From positions 1,426,001 to 1,490,000 of the forward strand of contig JAUIRK010001051.1 in NCBI GenBank assembly GCA_030549495.1: a stretch of 64,000 nt of DNA, read 5' to 3'. The notes under the pieces were generated by a model. It was not told the DNA's origin, did no database searches, and saw nothing but the letters and a program-made list of their open reading frames with translations. Shown one piece after another: positions 12,100-23,299 of this stretch. The stretch comes from Nectonema munidae (Eukaryota; Nematomorpha; Nectonematoida; Nectonematidae). How positions within the stretch are numbered: position 1 is the first letter of the stretch; each line of letters starts with the position of its first letter. The translations under genes were made by a program, and so were the position numbers.

Positions 12100-13140
12100 T
12101 AATGTTACATATATATTTCAACTATGCTGAATTCAGTGGTGATTCCATTTTTTATAAAAATCAATCAAACCTGTCAAAAAATTGATTTATATTTGACAGC
12201 TCATCTCAAAAAGGAACTTTTTATTTAAATAATTATGTAAAGTTTTTTACACATATACACCCATTTTCAAGCATGTTGAATTCAGCGGTGATATTCATTT
12301 TTTATGAAAATCAATCAATTATGTCAAAAAATTGATTTAAATGTGACAGCTCATCTCAAAAAGGAACTTTTTATCTAAATAAGTATATAAAGTTTTTTAC
12401 ACATGTATACCCATTTTTAAATATGCTGAATTCAGTGGTGATATTCATTTTTTTATGAAAATCAATCAAACCTGTCAAAAAAGTGATTTTCATATGACAG
12501 CTCATCTCAAAAAAGAAATTTTATCTAAATAATTATATAATGTTTTTTACACATATACACCCATTTTCAAGCATGCTGAATTCAGCGGTGATATTCATTT
12601 TTTTTTTATAAAAATCAATTAAAGTTATCAAAGCATTAATTTATATATGACAGCTCATCTTAAAAAGAAACTTTTTATCTAAGTAATAATATAAAGTTTT
12701 TTACACATATATACCCATTTTTAAGAATGCGTAATTCAGTGGTGATATTCATTTTTTTTTTATAAAAATCAATCAAAATTGTCAAAAAATTGATTTATCC
12801 CAAAAGAAAAGGATCAGGCACGGTTTTTTAAATGAGAGAATTACGTTTAATAGAAAATATAGGGAGGTGATGAAGTTTACCGTGCATGGCATTTTACACA
12901 CATATACCCATTTTCAAGTAGGCTGTGTTTACTGGTTATATTCCTTTTTTTTTTATAAATATTAGTCAAACCTGACAAAATAATTTAAATATGACAGCCC
13001 ATGTCAAAATTAAAATTTTTATTCTTTTAAAGTTTTTTATACATTTCAATTATGCAGAATTTAATGGTGATGTTCATTTTTTATGAAATCAATAAAACCT
13101 GTCAAAAAATCGATTAAACCTGTAAATCAATGTCAAATAT
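12100..13140. repeat. Satellite-like array, about 150 bp x 7
   Basis: The phrase GAATTCAGTGGTGAT and its variants recur near 12126, 12275, 12424, 12574, 12729, 12920 and 13055. Each is followed by AAATCAATCAAAC-GTCAAAAA and a GACAGCTCATCTC motif. Spacing is 149-155 bp except where about 40 unrelated bases interrupt one unit near 12800-12890. The array lies at the left end of the large TTAA element. Confidence 0.9.
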
Positions 13141-13339
13141 ATAAACATAAAAATAACTTCTACTTGCAGTATTTCTCTGGTAATTATTTTCTTAATTTAT
13201 TTAAAACCAACTTTAAGTGTTTAATTCACTCAAAATATTTCATTCTACAGTAACATATGTAACTCGATAGGACCTCCAACTTTTTGGCTACAAATTCGTT
13301 ATCGGCTCGTAGTCTCTACGTCATATTATAATTTTCAGT

Positions 13340-13940
13340 ATGTAATTTTAGTATTCATTCTATGATGATCCTTTCTTGGTAGCTCTTTTTTCATTATAAA
13401 TTTATATTCTTCAATGTGTTCGAAAATTTTTTTATAAGGATAAAATTACTTTTTTCCTTTCTCAAAACATTCTGATTAAAGAATCTTCTTGATGATCTTA
13501 GACTTTTTTATCAGTATCGTGTATTTTATTATCAGGCCTGAATATTTGTCAACCAATCTTATTTCAAAGAATTTTTTTCTGATGAATCATTCGTGATGTT
13601 GATTGTTCAATTACAAAAAGTTGTCAACGTCTTTCATCTAAAAAATTATCTCTTTGAGACAAAAGGAAAAAGATGGACAAATTCAATTTAAATTAAAAAT
13701 ATTGATAGTGACTAAATTCTCACATATTGGCATCTGTGCCATTTTTGATAATTCTGACCTATTCTAAATTTTCAGATTTCCTACCCATCTTAGCTAAATG
13801 TTAATTGTAATCCTAGATGATAAGCTAAAGATTTAAATATTTTTCATTGGTAAAAGAGGAATTTCTTTTTCACAGTCAAAATCTTTTTGAAGTATCTAAT
13901 ATTATATAATTAAACCACTTCCTAGTTCATTAGAACATTG
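13340..13940 (-). pseudogene. Middle section homologous to 38110-38687
   Basis: Its reverse complement matches 38110-38687 closely: the end of one gene (GAACTAGGAAGTGG), a spacer, then a stretch around AATGAACATCACGAATGATT. In the other copy the upstream part holds an open 195-codon frame, whereas here that frame is decayed. This shows that the large element family carries, or has picked up, this gene segment. Confidence 0.65.
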
Positions 13941-14199
13941 TAGATCTTCCATTTAATCAAGATACATATTTTTTTTAATTATTTGCTTTGATCACATGTT
14001 CTCTTTTCAATTAGTTTTCAACTTGGTTTCTTCTCTCATACAAATTTTCAAAAGATTTTATAATACGTTTTATTTTTTTTAATAAATATTTCATTCTCAA
14101 GATGATTGAGAAAGTATTATAAGCCAAAATATACAAAAAAAATATATTTTTACTATATACCTAATATGCAGCCATTTTTTGAAAATTTTTTACAAAACT

Positions 14200-15355
14200 G
14201 TTTTTCAGGCATACATTACTAATTCAATTGCCACTTCGAGATATTTTTTAACCGTATTATCCAAAATCCAGTACAGAAATAAAATAAGCATAGTCGATTT
14301 GGTATAAAACAGATATTTTATTTTTTGATAATATTTTTGAAGACAGTATCTAGAAGTAAACCGACAAATCTGATTCAAGCTTTCAGATATTTTAAAACCA
14401 TAAATGCCAAACCTGAATCCAAAAATGAAACCAGCATCTTCCATTTGGTATAACACATATTTTATTTAATCAAAAATATTTCTGCAGACATTAGACGTAA
14501 ATCGAAAATTTGATTGACACTTTCAGACATTTAAAACCTCTAAATGCAAAAAATGATTTCAGAAATAAAAATTATCATGGTCGAATTGGTATAAAAACAT
14601 ATATTTCATGTAAAATTAGAGAGAATATTTTGGGATATAGTTTTCAGACATAAACCGCAAATTTGATTGTCACTAGCAGTAAAACCTAAATGCGAAAACT
14701 GTGTTCAGAAATGAAATCATCATGATCTATTTGCTATAAAAACAAATTTTAGAACTAAACACAAATTTAATTGATACTTATATGTATTTTCAAATTCAAA
14801 CTGCAAAAATTGAGTCCATAAATTAAACTAGCATGGTTGATTTGGTATAAAAACATATATTTAATTGTAAAATTTGAATGAATGTTTTTGGAGACAATTT
14901 TTAGAAGTAAACCGCAAATTTGATTAACACTTATAGGTATATTCACATCCTAAATGTAAAAAATGAGTTCAGAAATGAAAACAGCATGATTGATTTGGTA
15001 TAAAAACATATATTTCAAGAGAATATTTATGGAGACAATTTTCAGAAGTAAACCGCAAATTTGATTAATACCTATAGGTATTTTCAAATCCTAAATGTAA
15101 AAAATGGGTTCAAAAATGAAAACACGATGACCGATTTGGTATAAAAACAAATATTTCATATAAAATTGAGAGAATATATTTGGAGATAGCTTTTAGAAGT
15201 AAACCGCAAATTTTGACGGGTATTTTAAAATCTCTAAATTTGAAAAATGAGTTCAGAAATGAAAACAGCATGGTTGATTTGGTATAAAACATATATTTCA
15301 TTGTAAAATTTGAATGAATGTTTTTGGAGACAATTTTTAGAAGTAAACCGCAAAT
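14200..15355. repeat. Satellite-like array, about 145 bp x 8 (left part)
   Basis: GATTTGGTATAAAA recurs near 14299, 14443, 14583, 14729, 14838, 14990, 15133 and 15276, together with AGAAGTAAACCGCAAATTTG and a TTAACACTTATAGGTATT motif. The array resumes at 17833 after the nested piggyBac. Confidence 0.9.
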
Positions 15356-17832
15356 ACCATGGCTATACGCACGAATATCCTTATAGCATGGTAGACGCAC
15401 ATATGGCAATTTACTCCATATGCTTTGTGATATGTAAAAGTATGGAATCACACTTGCACACGATCATAAGTTATACATTCACTTGCACACGATCATACGT
15501 AATACATACACTTGCACACGGTCATACGTAATACATACACTTGCACACAATCACTCGTACATACGGACAATTTTAGAAATACCACACGTGCACACGCATA
15601 CATTTTTTTTCTTTCCACTCTCTTATTTTGTTTTGATTTACAACAGAGTTTATCAATTTTATAATGGAATCGGATGCCTCTACTTCTCTTTCTGAAAGAT
15701 CTTCTTTTTCAAGCTTTTTTTTTGATGAAAGCTCTCAAAGTTCGGAATATGAAGAAGACATTGATGACAATTTAATTTGCCCAGATCAAATTGATTACGG
15801 TTGGGAGTCTTTTTATGATTCACGCGAAAGAGTTGTAAGTGAAAATATCAGAAATGTTATCAACTTTCCACCTGGTCCTAAAAACTCTGCTTTTATGGAA
15901 ACTAATATCTTGAAAATTTTTTTTCACCCAAGAATTGATAAATTATCTTTTCCTCAAAACTAAAAAAAGATGGATTCTAACTATGAGTAAATTTTATAAA
16001 TATTCTAACAATGCTTTTTATATTTTTTATTTTTGACGAGGTATGGGAGCTTTTCTAGCCCTCCCTTTTCCAGTAAAGTTAGCACAGTGACAAATTTGCT
16101 GAATCATTTTTTACGAAACTCAGTGAATTCAAGCAAACTTTATATGCTAAAGTTTAAGTCAACAACTCATGTTTTATTCAACTAAATCGTTTGAAATTTT
16201 TGTAACATAAAATCAATTTTTTAAATAAAGTTATTTAAAATATTAAGGTTGTAATTTAAGAACATTTTTATTTTTTTTTAACTAGCCTAATAATTTAAAA
16301 AATTAAAATAATTTTATAAAAATTTTCATGATTTTATTTAATTTTTTTATCAAGCAAGTAGTTTAGTAATAAATAAGCTTCTCCTACCAGAATCTTTTTA
16401 TTTTTAGTATTAAAATTTTTTTTTAAAAACGAGAGTTTTTTTTGAAATACCACAAATAAAAAGTTTTTCACTTAATTTTGGTTTTATCATGTATAACAAG
16501 AATTACTGATTGGTAAGAAACTATTTTTGCTGTTTAGATCAAGGTTTTAACATATTAACTTCTAGATACTCAGTAGTGTCATATTATGTTGAGCTGTCAA
16601 AAATCGATCAAACTTTGCCCCCTTTCCGTCACTGGGCAAATGAAAATAGTCCGTCAGTAATATGGTTAACTTGGAAAATGCCTTTTTTGTCCAAGCAAAA
16701 TAAGCATGCTTACAAACAAAAAATTATACATACACAAGCACAAACATACATACACTCACACATACACACGCACGCACACACCAAACACACACATGCTAAA
16801 AGACAAAGAGATAATTTTTTATCAGGGGCATTTACATCAAACGGAGAGTCCGTTCAAATTACATTCTTTCATCTCAACACAGAAAAAAAGTCGAAATTTC
16901 TTCAGAGTATGATAAGCCTGAATCTCTAATAGAATATAACAAATACAAAGGCGGGGTCGACGTTGCGAATAGAATGGTCAAGCAATACCGGAGTTATAAA
17001 CCTTGTAGAAGGTGGACTAGAGCAGCATTTGCAAACTATCTTGATATGAGTGCTCTAAATGCTTTCATCATAAGTTCAATGCGCCTGACGACGACTACCC
17101 ATCAATAAAAAGTAGTGGAAGAAAAATATTTATGAAACAATTGGCTATGCTTTGAGTGAAGAGTCCATGAAAATCAGACCCCAAACCCCTCAAGTGAATC
17201 TGAAGACAAAAAATATTTTAAGTTTTTACGGATTTCACCAGGTTGACAGCTTAGAAACATCGAGTAGCCGAGGTTTCTGCAATATTTGTAAGCCTAAAAA
17301 AAGACAACGCGAAAGTGTAAAAAATGCCTTTTTTTTATGTGTAAAAATCACACGAAATTAATCTGCGAAAATTGTATATGATTTTTTTTCTTCTTTGTCA
17401 ATAAATTTTTTTATATCATGTCCAAAATATATTTTTTCTTGAAAAATTTAACGCCATCTATAAAGTTTAAGTCAAAAAATGGTTTTTTAAAAATTTGAAA
17501 AAAGTTTTTCAGATAATAATTTTAGACATATTTCATAAAAAAAATCATAAAATTGATTAAATTTACATGCTAATTAAAAAATATATCATCCCAAAATGTA
17601 TTTTTTCTTAAAAAATTTAACGCCATCTATAAAGTTTAAGTCAAAAAAATGGTTTTTCAAAAATAATTTGAAAAAAGTTTCAGATGATAATTTTAGACAT
17701 ATTTCATAAAAGATCATAAAATTGATTAAATTTACATGCCAATTAAAAAATTACGATAATGAAAAATTTTTACGCTATCGAGTTTTTAAATATTAGTATG
17801 GAGTAAATTGCCATATGTGCGTATAGCGAAGG
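15356..17832 (+). mobile_element. Nested piggyBac transposon with decayed transposase
   Basis: Inverted ends CTATACGCAC...CATATGGCAATTTACTCCAT lie at 15363-15414 and, reversed, at 17799-17827, with a TTAA at 17833 on the right. The 2.5 kb size is typical of piggyBac. Inside, 15664-15963 is an acidic N-terminus (MESDASTSLSERSS). The catalytic middle is not recognisable. Bases 16890-17380 give a piggyBac C-terminus: YNKYKGGVDVANRM (third catalytic Asp), RWTRAAFANYLDMSALNAFI, then a Cys-rich tail with CKKC, CKNH and CENC. Several frameshifts make it non-functional. It entered a TTAA inside a unit of the surrounding array; the left boundary is eroded. Confidence 0.8.
15466..15565. repeat. Minisatellite, ACACTTGCACAC units
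   Basis: Three to four units of about 29 bp (TACACTTGCACACGATCATACGTAA-like) stand just upstream of the nested piggyBac N-terminus. The small open frames across them are low-complexity artefacts. Confidence 0.8.
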
Positions 17833-18270
17833 TTAACACTTATCTTATAGGTATTTTCACATCCTAAACGTAAAAAATGAGTCCGGAAATGAAACCAGCA
17901 TGGCCGATTTAGTATAACACATATATTTCATTGTAAAATTTGAATGAATGTTTTTGGAGATAATTTTTAGAAGTAAACCGCAAATTTGATTAACACTTAT
18001 AGGTATTTCCAGATCCTAAACGTAAAAAATTAGTCCAGAAATGAAACCAGCATGGCCGATTTAGTATAACACATTTATTTTATGTAAAATGTGAAGGCAT
18101 GTTTTTGGAGACAATTTTCAGAAGTAAACCGCAAATTTGATTAATACTTTTAGGTATTTTCAAATCCTAAATTTAAAAAATGAGTCCAGAAATGAAAACA
18201 GCATGACCGATTTAGTATAAAAACATATATTTTATGTAAAATTTGAAGGTTTATTTTATTAGATACATTT
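17833..18270. repeat. Satellite-like array, about 145-150 bp x 3 (right part)
   Basis: This continues the array at 14200-15355 after the nested insertion, with units anchored by CCGATTTAGTATAA near 17907, 18056 and 18209. The unit sequences are more uniform with each other than with the left part. Confidence 0.85.
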
Positions 18271-18644
18271 TTGATCAATCAAAATTTTGATTGACATTTT
18301 CTAAAAATTAGCCATGATTATTGAAAAAATTAAATATATAAAGTGTTATGCGCACCAAACTGTATATAATTATAAATTTTCAGGGTATTATATAATATAG
18401 ATCCTAAGTTATAAGGTTAAGTACAGATAATGTCAAAATTTTACTGAAAAATTTTAATTTGTGATTGACAGTTTTGGACATGAAAGGGTCATTCAACTAC
18501 CATGAAAATGGTTTCAAAAGATGCAGCTAGCGATTTTAGGAAAAGTCACAAAATTTGAAGGGATATGATTCAGCCAATTTTCTACAATTAATTTTTTAGT
18601 GAAGGGGGGGGGGCGTTTTACGCTCCCAGCACTAATAGGGTTAA

Positions 18645-18764
18645 GGCCAAGCAAAGCAGACGATATCTAAAAAACGCAGACGATTTATATTCAAAGTCAT
18701 TGAAAAAAGCAGACGAAGATGAAATTACTTATGTTCTAAAATAGGAACATTGGCCGTAAATGGG
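18645..18764. mobile_element. 130-bp MITE, copy 3, truncated at its left end
   Basis: It lacks the first bases of the family (CCCATTT) and begins GGCCAAGCAAAGCAG directly after the TTAA (18641-18644) that closes the large element. Its right end is normal: GTAAATGGG then TTAA at 18765-18768. Confidence 0.85.
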
Positions 18765-18769
18765 TTAAG

Positions 18770-19695
18770 ATGAAAAGTGGGAGTGCTTTGAAAATTTTAT
18801 ATTTCTACTATAGTTTGAAATCGCATATGTGATTTGTAAGATTATAAAAGATCTAAACACAGGTGCTGGACAAAGGAGTTATTCCGATTCTTTGAAAAAT
18901 CAGAGTATAAAATGTTTAATAAACACATTCTCAAAGTTGGTAAATAAATTGTTGTCCTTTAGTGCAGACTGCTCTCAGATTATAGAATATTAAACGCTTA
19001 TCAATTGGGCCTACACATTCAGTTGTCCATAGCCTATAAAATATTAAGCTTGGAAGAAAATAAAGAAAAGTTCATTGCATTATCACCATATAAAAAGATC
19101 AGATTTCTAAACCCAAAATGGTTACGCTTCCTAAAAAGGTTAGGAAAGCATGCCATAAAGAGTGGTAAGGATCATTAAAAAAGAATTGTAGGAATTTATC
19201 AAATTATATTATGATCTTCAATATGGATTAAACTTTGCATTTAAGACGAATTCGAGAATAAGAAATAAACTTGATACAACCGTTTTATCTTTGGAATTTA
19301 AATTCCTTCCAACATGAATTCTAAATTGAATAAACTATAAATATTTTTTTTGCGGACCCTGTTCAGCGAGGTTATGAAAAGTCGATGATGAGTGGATTCG
19401 TTAGTATTTTTATTCTGAAAAGGGGCACAAAAATTTATCCACTAAACTAAATTAATTTGGTGGAAATTTTGGAGAGAGGATGCGGTCTTCACCGGTAAAT
19501 TCATTTGAGAAACAGGAATATTATTTCCTCATAACTTTTGATCAACTCTGAACACATCCTTACTGCTTTGATATCAGGGCCGTATCAAGGGATCATGGCG
19601 CCGCATGGCAAAGGTTCTTTCGTTTCTCACTCATCCCCACCCCATTCTGGCTTAAAAAGTGATTTAGAAAAAAATGCTCACATTTTTATTAAGCC
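18770..19695. other. No gene; possible hAT end near 19556
   Basis: The stretch is mostly AT-rich with no supported coding region. CAGGGCCGTATCAAGG near 19556 resembles the terminal repeat of the hAT MITE at 47449 but no partner end was found. Confidence 0.4.
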
Positions 19696-19707
19696 ACATA
19701 ATTCAGA

Positions 19708-20297
19708 GTGTTTGGAAATTTCTCCGTAGGAAAACTCGCCTAATAGGAAAAATCGCCGCAAGGCAATTTTGCCGTAAAACAAGTGTTTGTGATAAAAAAC
19801 AGTTTGGTTTCTGAAGTACCATTTTATCTCTTTCAAACAACCAAATTTAGCTAAGTAATTATTTTTTTATTTTATCTATATTTTTATCTTATTTGGGTAC
19901 TAATTGGTAAATAATTGGGTACAATTCTGCACAGAAAAAGACTATTTGCGTAGTATTGCATGGAATCTGGACACTTTTTAAATTATTACATTTTTTCTGT
20001 TTTATTTCATGCATGTTCTTAAATAACGAATCTTTTTTAAGGGATATTTGATTAAATAATAAAGTATTTTATAAATCGTCTACGTATTTTCATTGTATCA
20101 TATTCAAAAAATAAAAAAATAATTACTCCATTTCCTTATTGGTTGTTTACTTATCAGAAACTTCGAAAGCCAACTTGGTTGTTTGGAAGAGATAAAATGG
20201 TACTTCAGAAACCAAATTGTTTTTTTTATCACAAACACTTGTTTAACGGCAAAATTGTCTTGCGGCGATTTTTCCTATTAGGCGAAATTTTTTAGAA
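19708..20297. mobile_element. Long-TIR element with 12-bp target duplication
   Basis: Inverted arms of about 115 bp face each other: CTCGCCTAATAGGAAAAATC onward from about 19735, mirrored up to about 20285. Both arms share GAAACCAAA-, TGATAAAA- and CAAACACTTGT-type blocks. ACATAATTCAGA flanks both sides (19696-19707, 20298-20309). Long arms and a 9-12 bp duplication suit a Mutator-like MITE, but no transposase is present. Confidence 0.75.
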
Positions 20298-20341
20298 ACA
20301 TAATTCAGATATATACTGACTGAGTCGAAGAAAGTCTCCAT

Positions 20342-20460
20342 TAGATGTTCATTTTTCGTGTTTTAGCAGCAGCGAAATTATCAATGACTTCGTCAAAATC
20401 AACACGGTTGAGAACTTCTTTCTCAATGCTCATAAGAACTTTAGAGGCGGGCTTGCCCCA
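20342..20460 (-). pseudogene. hAT transposase C-terminal scrap
   Basis: The minus strand reads KPASKVLMSIEKEVLNRVDF, then DEVIDNFAAAKTRK and a stop. The pattern S-IE-x6-DF-x-EVID-FAxxKxRK is the end of the hAT dimerisation domain, seen in ZMYM1/ZBED-like transposase relatives. The upstream part is not readable. Confidence 0.5.
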
Positions 20461-20609
20461 TAGTACATAGAGTACTTTTAAAAAATTATTGGAGGTGTCG
20501 GAAGGGCGAAGATTAAACTATACGATATGATTGGCGCTTTTGTTGAAAAAAATTACTCTAAAGATGGGAAAGTCCAAGTTCAAAACATCTATTCGTTTTT
20601 CCATCTTAA

Positions 20610-20739
20610 CCCATTAAGTCCCAATGTTCCCATTTGGGAACATAAGTAATTTCATCTTCGTCTGCTTTTTTCAATGACTTTGAATATAAATCGTCTGCGT
20701 TTTTTTAAATATCGTCTGATTTCTATGGTACTTAATGGG
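20610..20739. mobile_element. 130-bp piggyBac-type MITE, copy 4 (reverse orientation)
   Basis: It is exactly 130 bp between TTAA at 20606-20609 and 20740-20743. The ends CCCATTAAGTCC and GGTACTTAATGGG are those of copy 1 in reverse. An internal palindrome, ATGTTCCCATTTGGGAACAT, is visible. Confidence 0.9.
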
Positions 20740-20743
20740 TTAA

Positions 20744-20868
20744 GGCCAAGCAAAGCAGACGATATCTAAAAAAAACGCAGACGATTTATATTCAAAGTCA
20801 TTGAAAAAAGCAGATGAAGATGAAATAATTACTTATGTTCCAAAATGGGAACATTCGCAGTAAATGGG
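20744..20868. mobile_element. 130-bp MITE, copy 5, truncated at its left end
   Basis: It begins GGCCAAGCAAAGCAG immediately after the TTAA closing copy 4, the same truncation point as at 18645. The right end GTAAATGGG is followed by TTAA at 20869-20872. Confidence 0.85.
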
Positions 20869-20874
20869 TTAATC

Positions 20875-21150
20875 AACTTATCGGAGAAGTCAATTTAGGA
20901 CAATACAGTGGAGGTATGAAGAAAGAAATCTAGCAATATTTGGATTCGCTTTATGAAAAATTTTGGGTAAAATATCATTCTATTTACCCGAAACTTGGAA
21001 AAAAGGCTCTGCCATTGTTGATTCTTTTTTTGTCGAGCTAACTTTTTGAAGTTAAAAGCGATTTGCGTTGTTCACTTTCTTCCTTGAGGCCAAGAATTGT
21101 TAATCTTGTGAAAACTAAACAACAACACCCATCACGCTCTTGCCATAACA
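20875..21150 (+). pseudogene. Possible hAT transposase C-terminal remnant
   Basis: In shifted frames the plus strand gives MKKEI, QYLDSL, then FWVKYHSIYPKLGKKALPLL and a run rich in R, N and S. This resembles the YPxLxKKALxLL segment before the C-terminus of ZBED5-like hAT transposases. It is weak and heavily decayed. Confidence 0.35.
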
Positions 21151-22350
21151 ATTTAAGTCTCAAAAACTTTTCATTTTTTCCTCAATAATATTTTTCATAA
21201 ACGTTGTAATTTACTTTTGTGTATGCTGCATACTAAAAATATATAATGAATACTATTAATTATGGCATTTCAATTATTTTTAAAGGGGGGGGGGGGGCGT
21301 AAGATGTTCAGATACTTTTTTTTACCCTTTACTAGATACTAATTCTATTGAAGATTTTACCCATACTGATAGTGTTTATTGTTAAGAATAAATTTTTATT
21401 AAATTATTGTATTTAGATGGCGTTAATTTGTTCGCTCATATATTATAATAATTTTAAAAATTAACCTACTATGTCCTATAGTTATTTATTAGTTAAAATT
21501 TTAAAAATTTATGCAGTTCTTCTTTCAAATAAAAACTAGAAAAGTTATTTTTTTCAAAATTTATTTTAATTGTTGGTCATTTATTTAAATATTATTAATA
21601 TTCCAAATTTACTAAGAATCTTTTCTTACTTTAGTTTTCAATAATTCTTTATTTGAAATTCATCCCCAAAGGATTTTTATCCAAAGATTATTTTTTTACT
21701 TGATAAATATGGCAAAAAAGAAGGTTTGAACGAAGTTTATAAGATTGAAAAATTAACTACTCGAAGCCTTGAAAGTATTAAAATATACTATTTATTTGCT
21801 TAAAAACTACATAAAAATGGTAAGATTTTAAGCATTTGAAGAGATGTCTTATATTTAGGATAATCTGGGTTATGCAAAAAAGGGTCGTAACTTTACTATA
21901 TCAAGTAGTAAAATTACGCATATAGTAATGCTTACTGCTTTATATGGTCACAACAGCCACTACATATTTTTTAGTGATCCAAAATCTTTCTCAAGCCTTA
22001 AAGCCCCAAAAGCAATGCAATAGCGAATCTCTTTACAACGACATGAATCCTGGATTGTAATTTAGCTTTGTGCACACATACTTGTCGTTTTAATTCATTT
22101 TACCTTACTCTATCATATGTTAGTGAAACTTTCTGAGACACCTCTTATCGGAAAATGCGTACCTGAACAACTATAGTACCTAGAACAATTCAATACCAGT
22201 AGTTTTATCTTTTCTTTAAATAGTTTCACCTGTGAACTACAAAATGATAAGATGTATGAAGAAAAAAGGAATACTAAATAATGAAAAAAATAGGGTCATA
22301 AAATCTTATCAATTATTATTGAAAACTTAATGTAGATTATATGAGACAGT
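21151..22350. other. AT-rich DNA, nothing recognised
   Basis: A poly-G tract of about 12 lies at 21285-21297. No coding exon or known repeat family was supported. Confidence 0.45.
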
Positions 22351-22356
22351 TTTTAA

Positions 22357-22490
22357 CCCATTTAGTGCCAATGTTCCCAAAGAGAAGGCACACGACTTCA
22401 GTGATCTCTATTTAATTCTATTTAAGCGAGGATCTATAGACGAGCAAGAGTTGGTGTGCATTTTCTTTGGGAACATTCGTACAAAATGGA
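22357..22490. mobile_element. Variant TTAA MITE with different core
   Basis: A TTAA (22353-22356) precedes CCCATTTAGTGCCAATG. The right end GGGAACATTCGTACAAAATGG is an imperfect inverted copy followed by a mutated TTAG. The ends resemble the 130-bp MITE family and the large element, but the middle (AAGGCACACGACTTCAGTG) is unrelated and is itself part of an inverted repeat with GTGTGCATTTTC. Confidence 0.7.
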
Positions 22491-22912
22491 TTAGGAAAGG
22501 GATCTTCTGTCAGGAATCATAGTTTGATATATTATTTACTTTTTACATAATAAAGGCATCACTATTTTAATTCTGATGAAAGCCCTTTAAGAAAAATAAC
22601 TAAATTTGGTATGAGTTGTCCAAGAAGCAAGAACTTAATGGAATAAGAATTCAAATGCAGCTGAAAAGGGAATTGCTCAAGAAAGATTCAGTTCTCAAAA
22701 AATAGATTCTTCTTTATCGAAGGAGATTATAAATAGATGCTGCTATTTAAAGTGTTTACTATCTGATCTCTCAAATTCAGAAGAAATAGATTTTGACTGA
22801 ATTTCATAAAGTATTGTTATTTATAAAATACTCTATAACTCTGCTTTCTGGGCCGCCTATATTCTTTCACGCAGGATTATGGGCGTAAGAAGGATAAGAA
22901 AGTAAGGGATAC

Positions 22913-23069
22913 CTGGTAACGGAGCAATTGTGTCATCCGGTTCCACTCCGCTTCCGCCGATATCAGCGATGTACTGCGGAAGGACAGCATAGCCGGGACA
23001 TTTCGCAAATGGCACTAAAACAGCTTGAAAGAAGAAGACGAAAAGGGAAAATAGAAGAGTGGTTGACAT
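22913..23069 (-). CDS. Candidate first coding exon of a secreted protein
   Basis: From the ATG at 23069 the frame encodes MSTTLLFSLFVFFFQAVLVP, a good signal peptide, then a 32-residue stretch with KCPGYAVLPQYIADIGGSG and an acidic/proline end. A possible donor CAG/GTATCC ends the exon at 22913 after 52 codons plus one base; without splicing the frame runs to a stop at 22857. G+C is higher than nearby and no repeat family covers it. A TATA box lies 94-99 bp upstream. I do not recognise the mature peptide. Downstream exons were not found, so this could also be a short complete ORF or chance. Confidence 0.4.
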
Positions 23070-23162
23070 GGTGTAGGCGTTTGAGCTCTTTCAGCCAAAA
23101 ATTTATATCTCGGCTGGCAAATTTCGCGCAAAGTATGATTGACCTATTTTCACTTCACCTGA

Positions 23163-23168
23163 TTTATA
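23163..23168 (-). promoter_or_regulatory. TATA box for the candidate secreted-protein exon
   Basis: The minus strand reads GGCGTATAAATCAG. It is spaced about 95 bp from the ATG at 23069, leaving room for a short 5' UTR. Confidence 0.4.
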
Positions 23169-23299
23169 CGCCTTCAATTAAAGACCTGACAGTCAGAAGG
23201 AGAAGTTCTCATTAATTTCTCTTTCTTTCATAGTGACTGCTTTTGAGAGGAGATGTGTTTTGTGGATGCCACCATTCTCTCCTGATAGTCAGTGTTGAC

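Larger units (their letters stand above)
11998..18640. mobile_element. Large array-bearing TTAA (piggyBac-type) element
   Basis: A perfect 16-bp terminal inverted repeat, CCCTATTAGTGCTGGG, starts at 11998, and its complement ends at 18640. TTAA flanks both ends (11994-11997, 18641-18644). Just inside, C-rich/G-rich tracts preceded by GCGTAAA also mirror each other. The 6,643-bp body contains a seven-unit array of about 150 bp, a middle section with a decayed minus-strand gene, and an eleven-unit array of about 145 bp split by a nested piggyBac. It carries no transposase of its own that I can identify, so it was probably mobilised in trans. Partial copies at 32710-33215 and 38110-38687 show it is a repeated family. 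Confidence 0.85.

Noticed and set aside
16510-16929. Protein with His/Thr-rich stretch
   Set aside because: The stretch is a CA-rich simple sequence inside the decayed piggyBac; only the flanking bases carry transposase signal.
21284-21297. Poly-G tract as a regulatory G-quadruplex
   Set aside because: It is a single homopolymer run in AT-rich DNA with no gene nearby; similar tracts mark ends of decayed transposons in this window.
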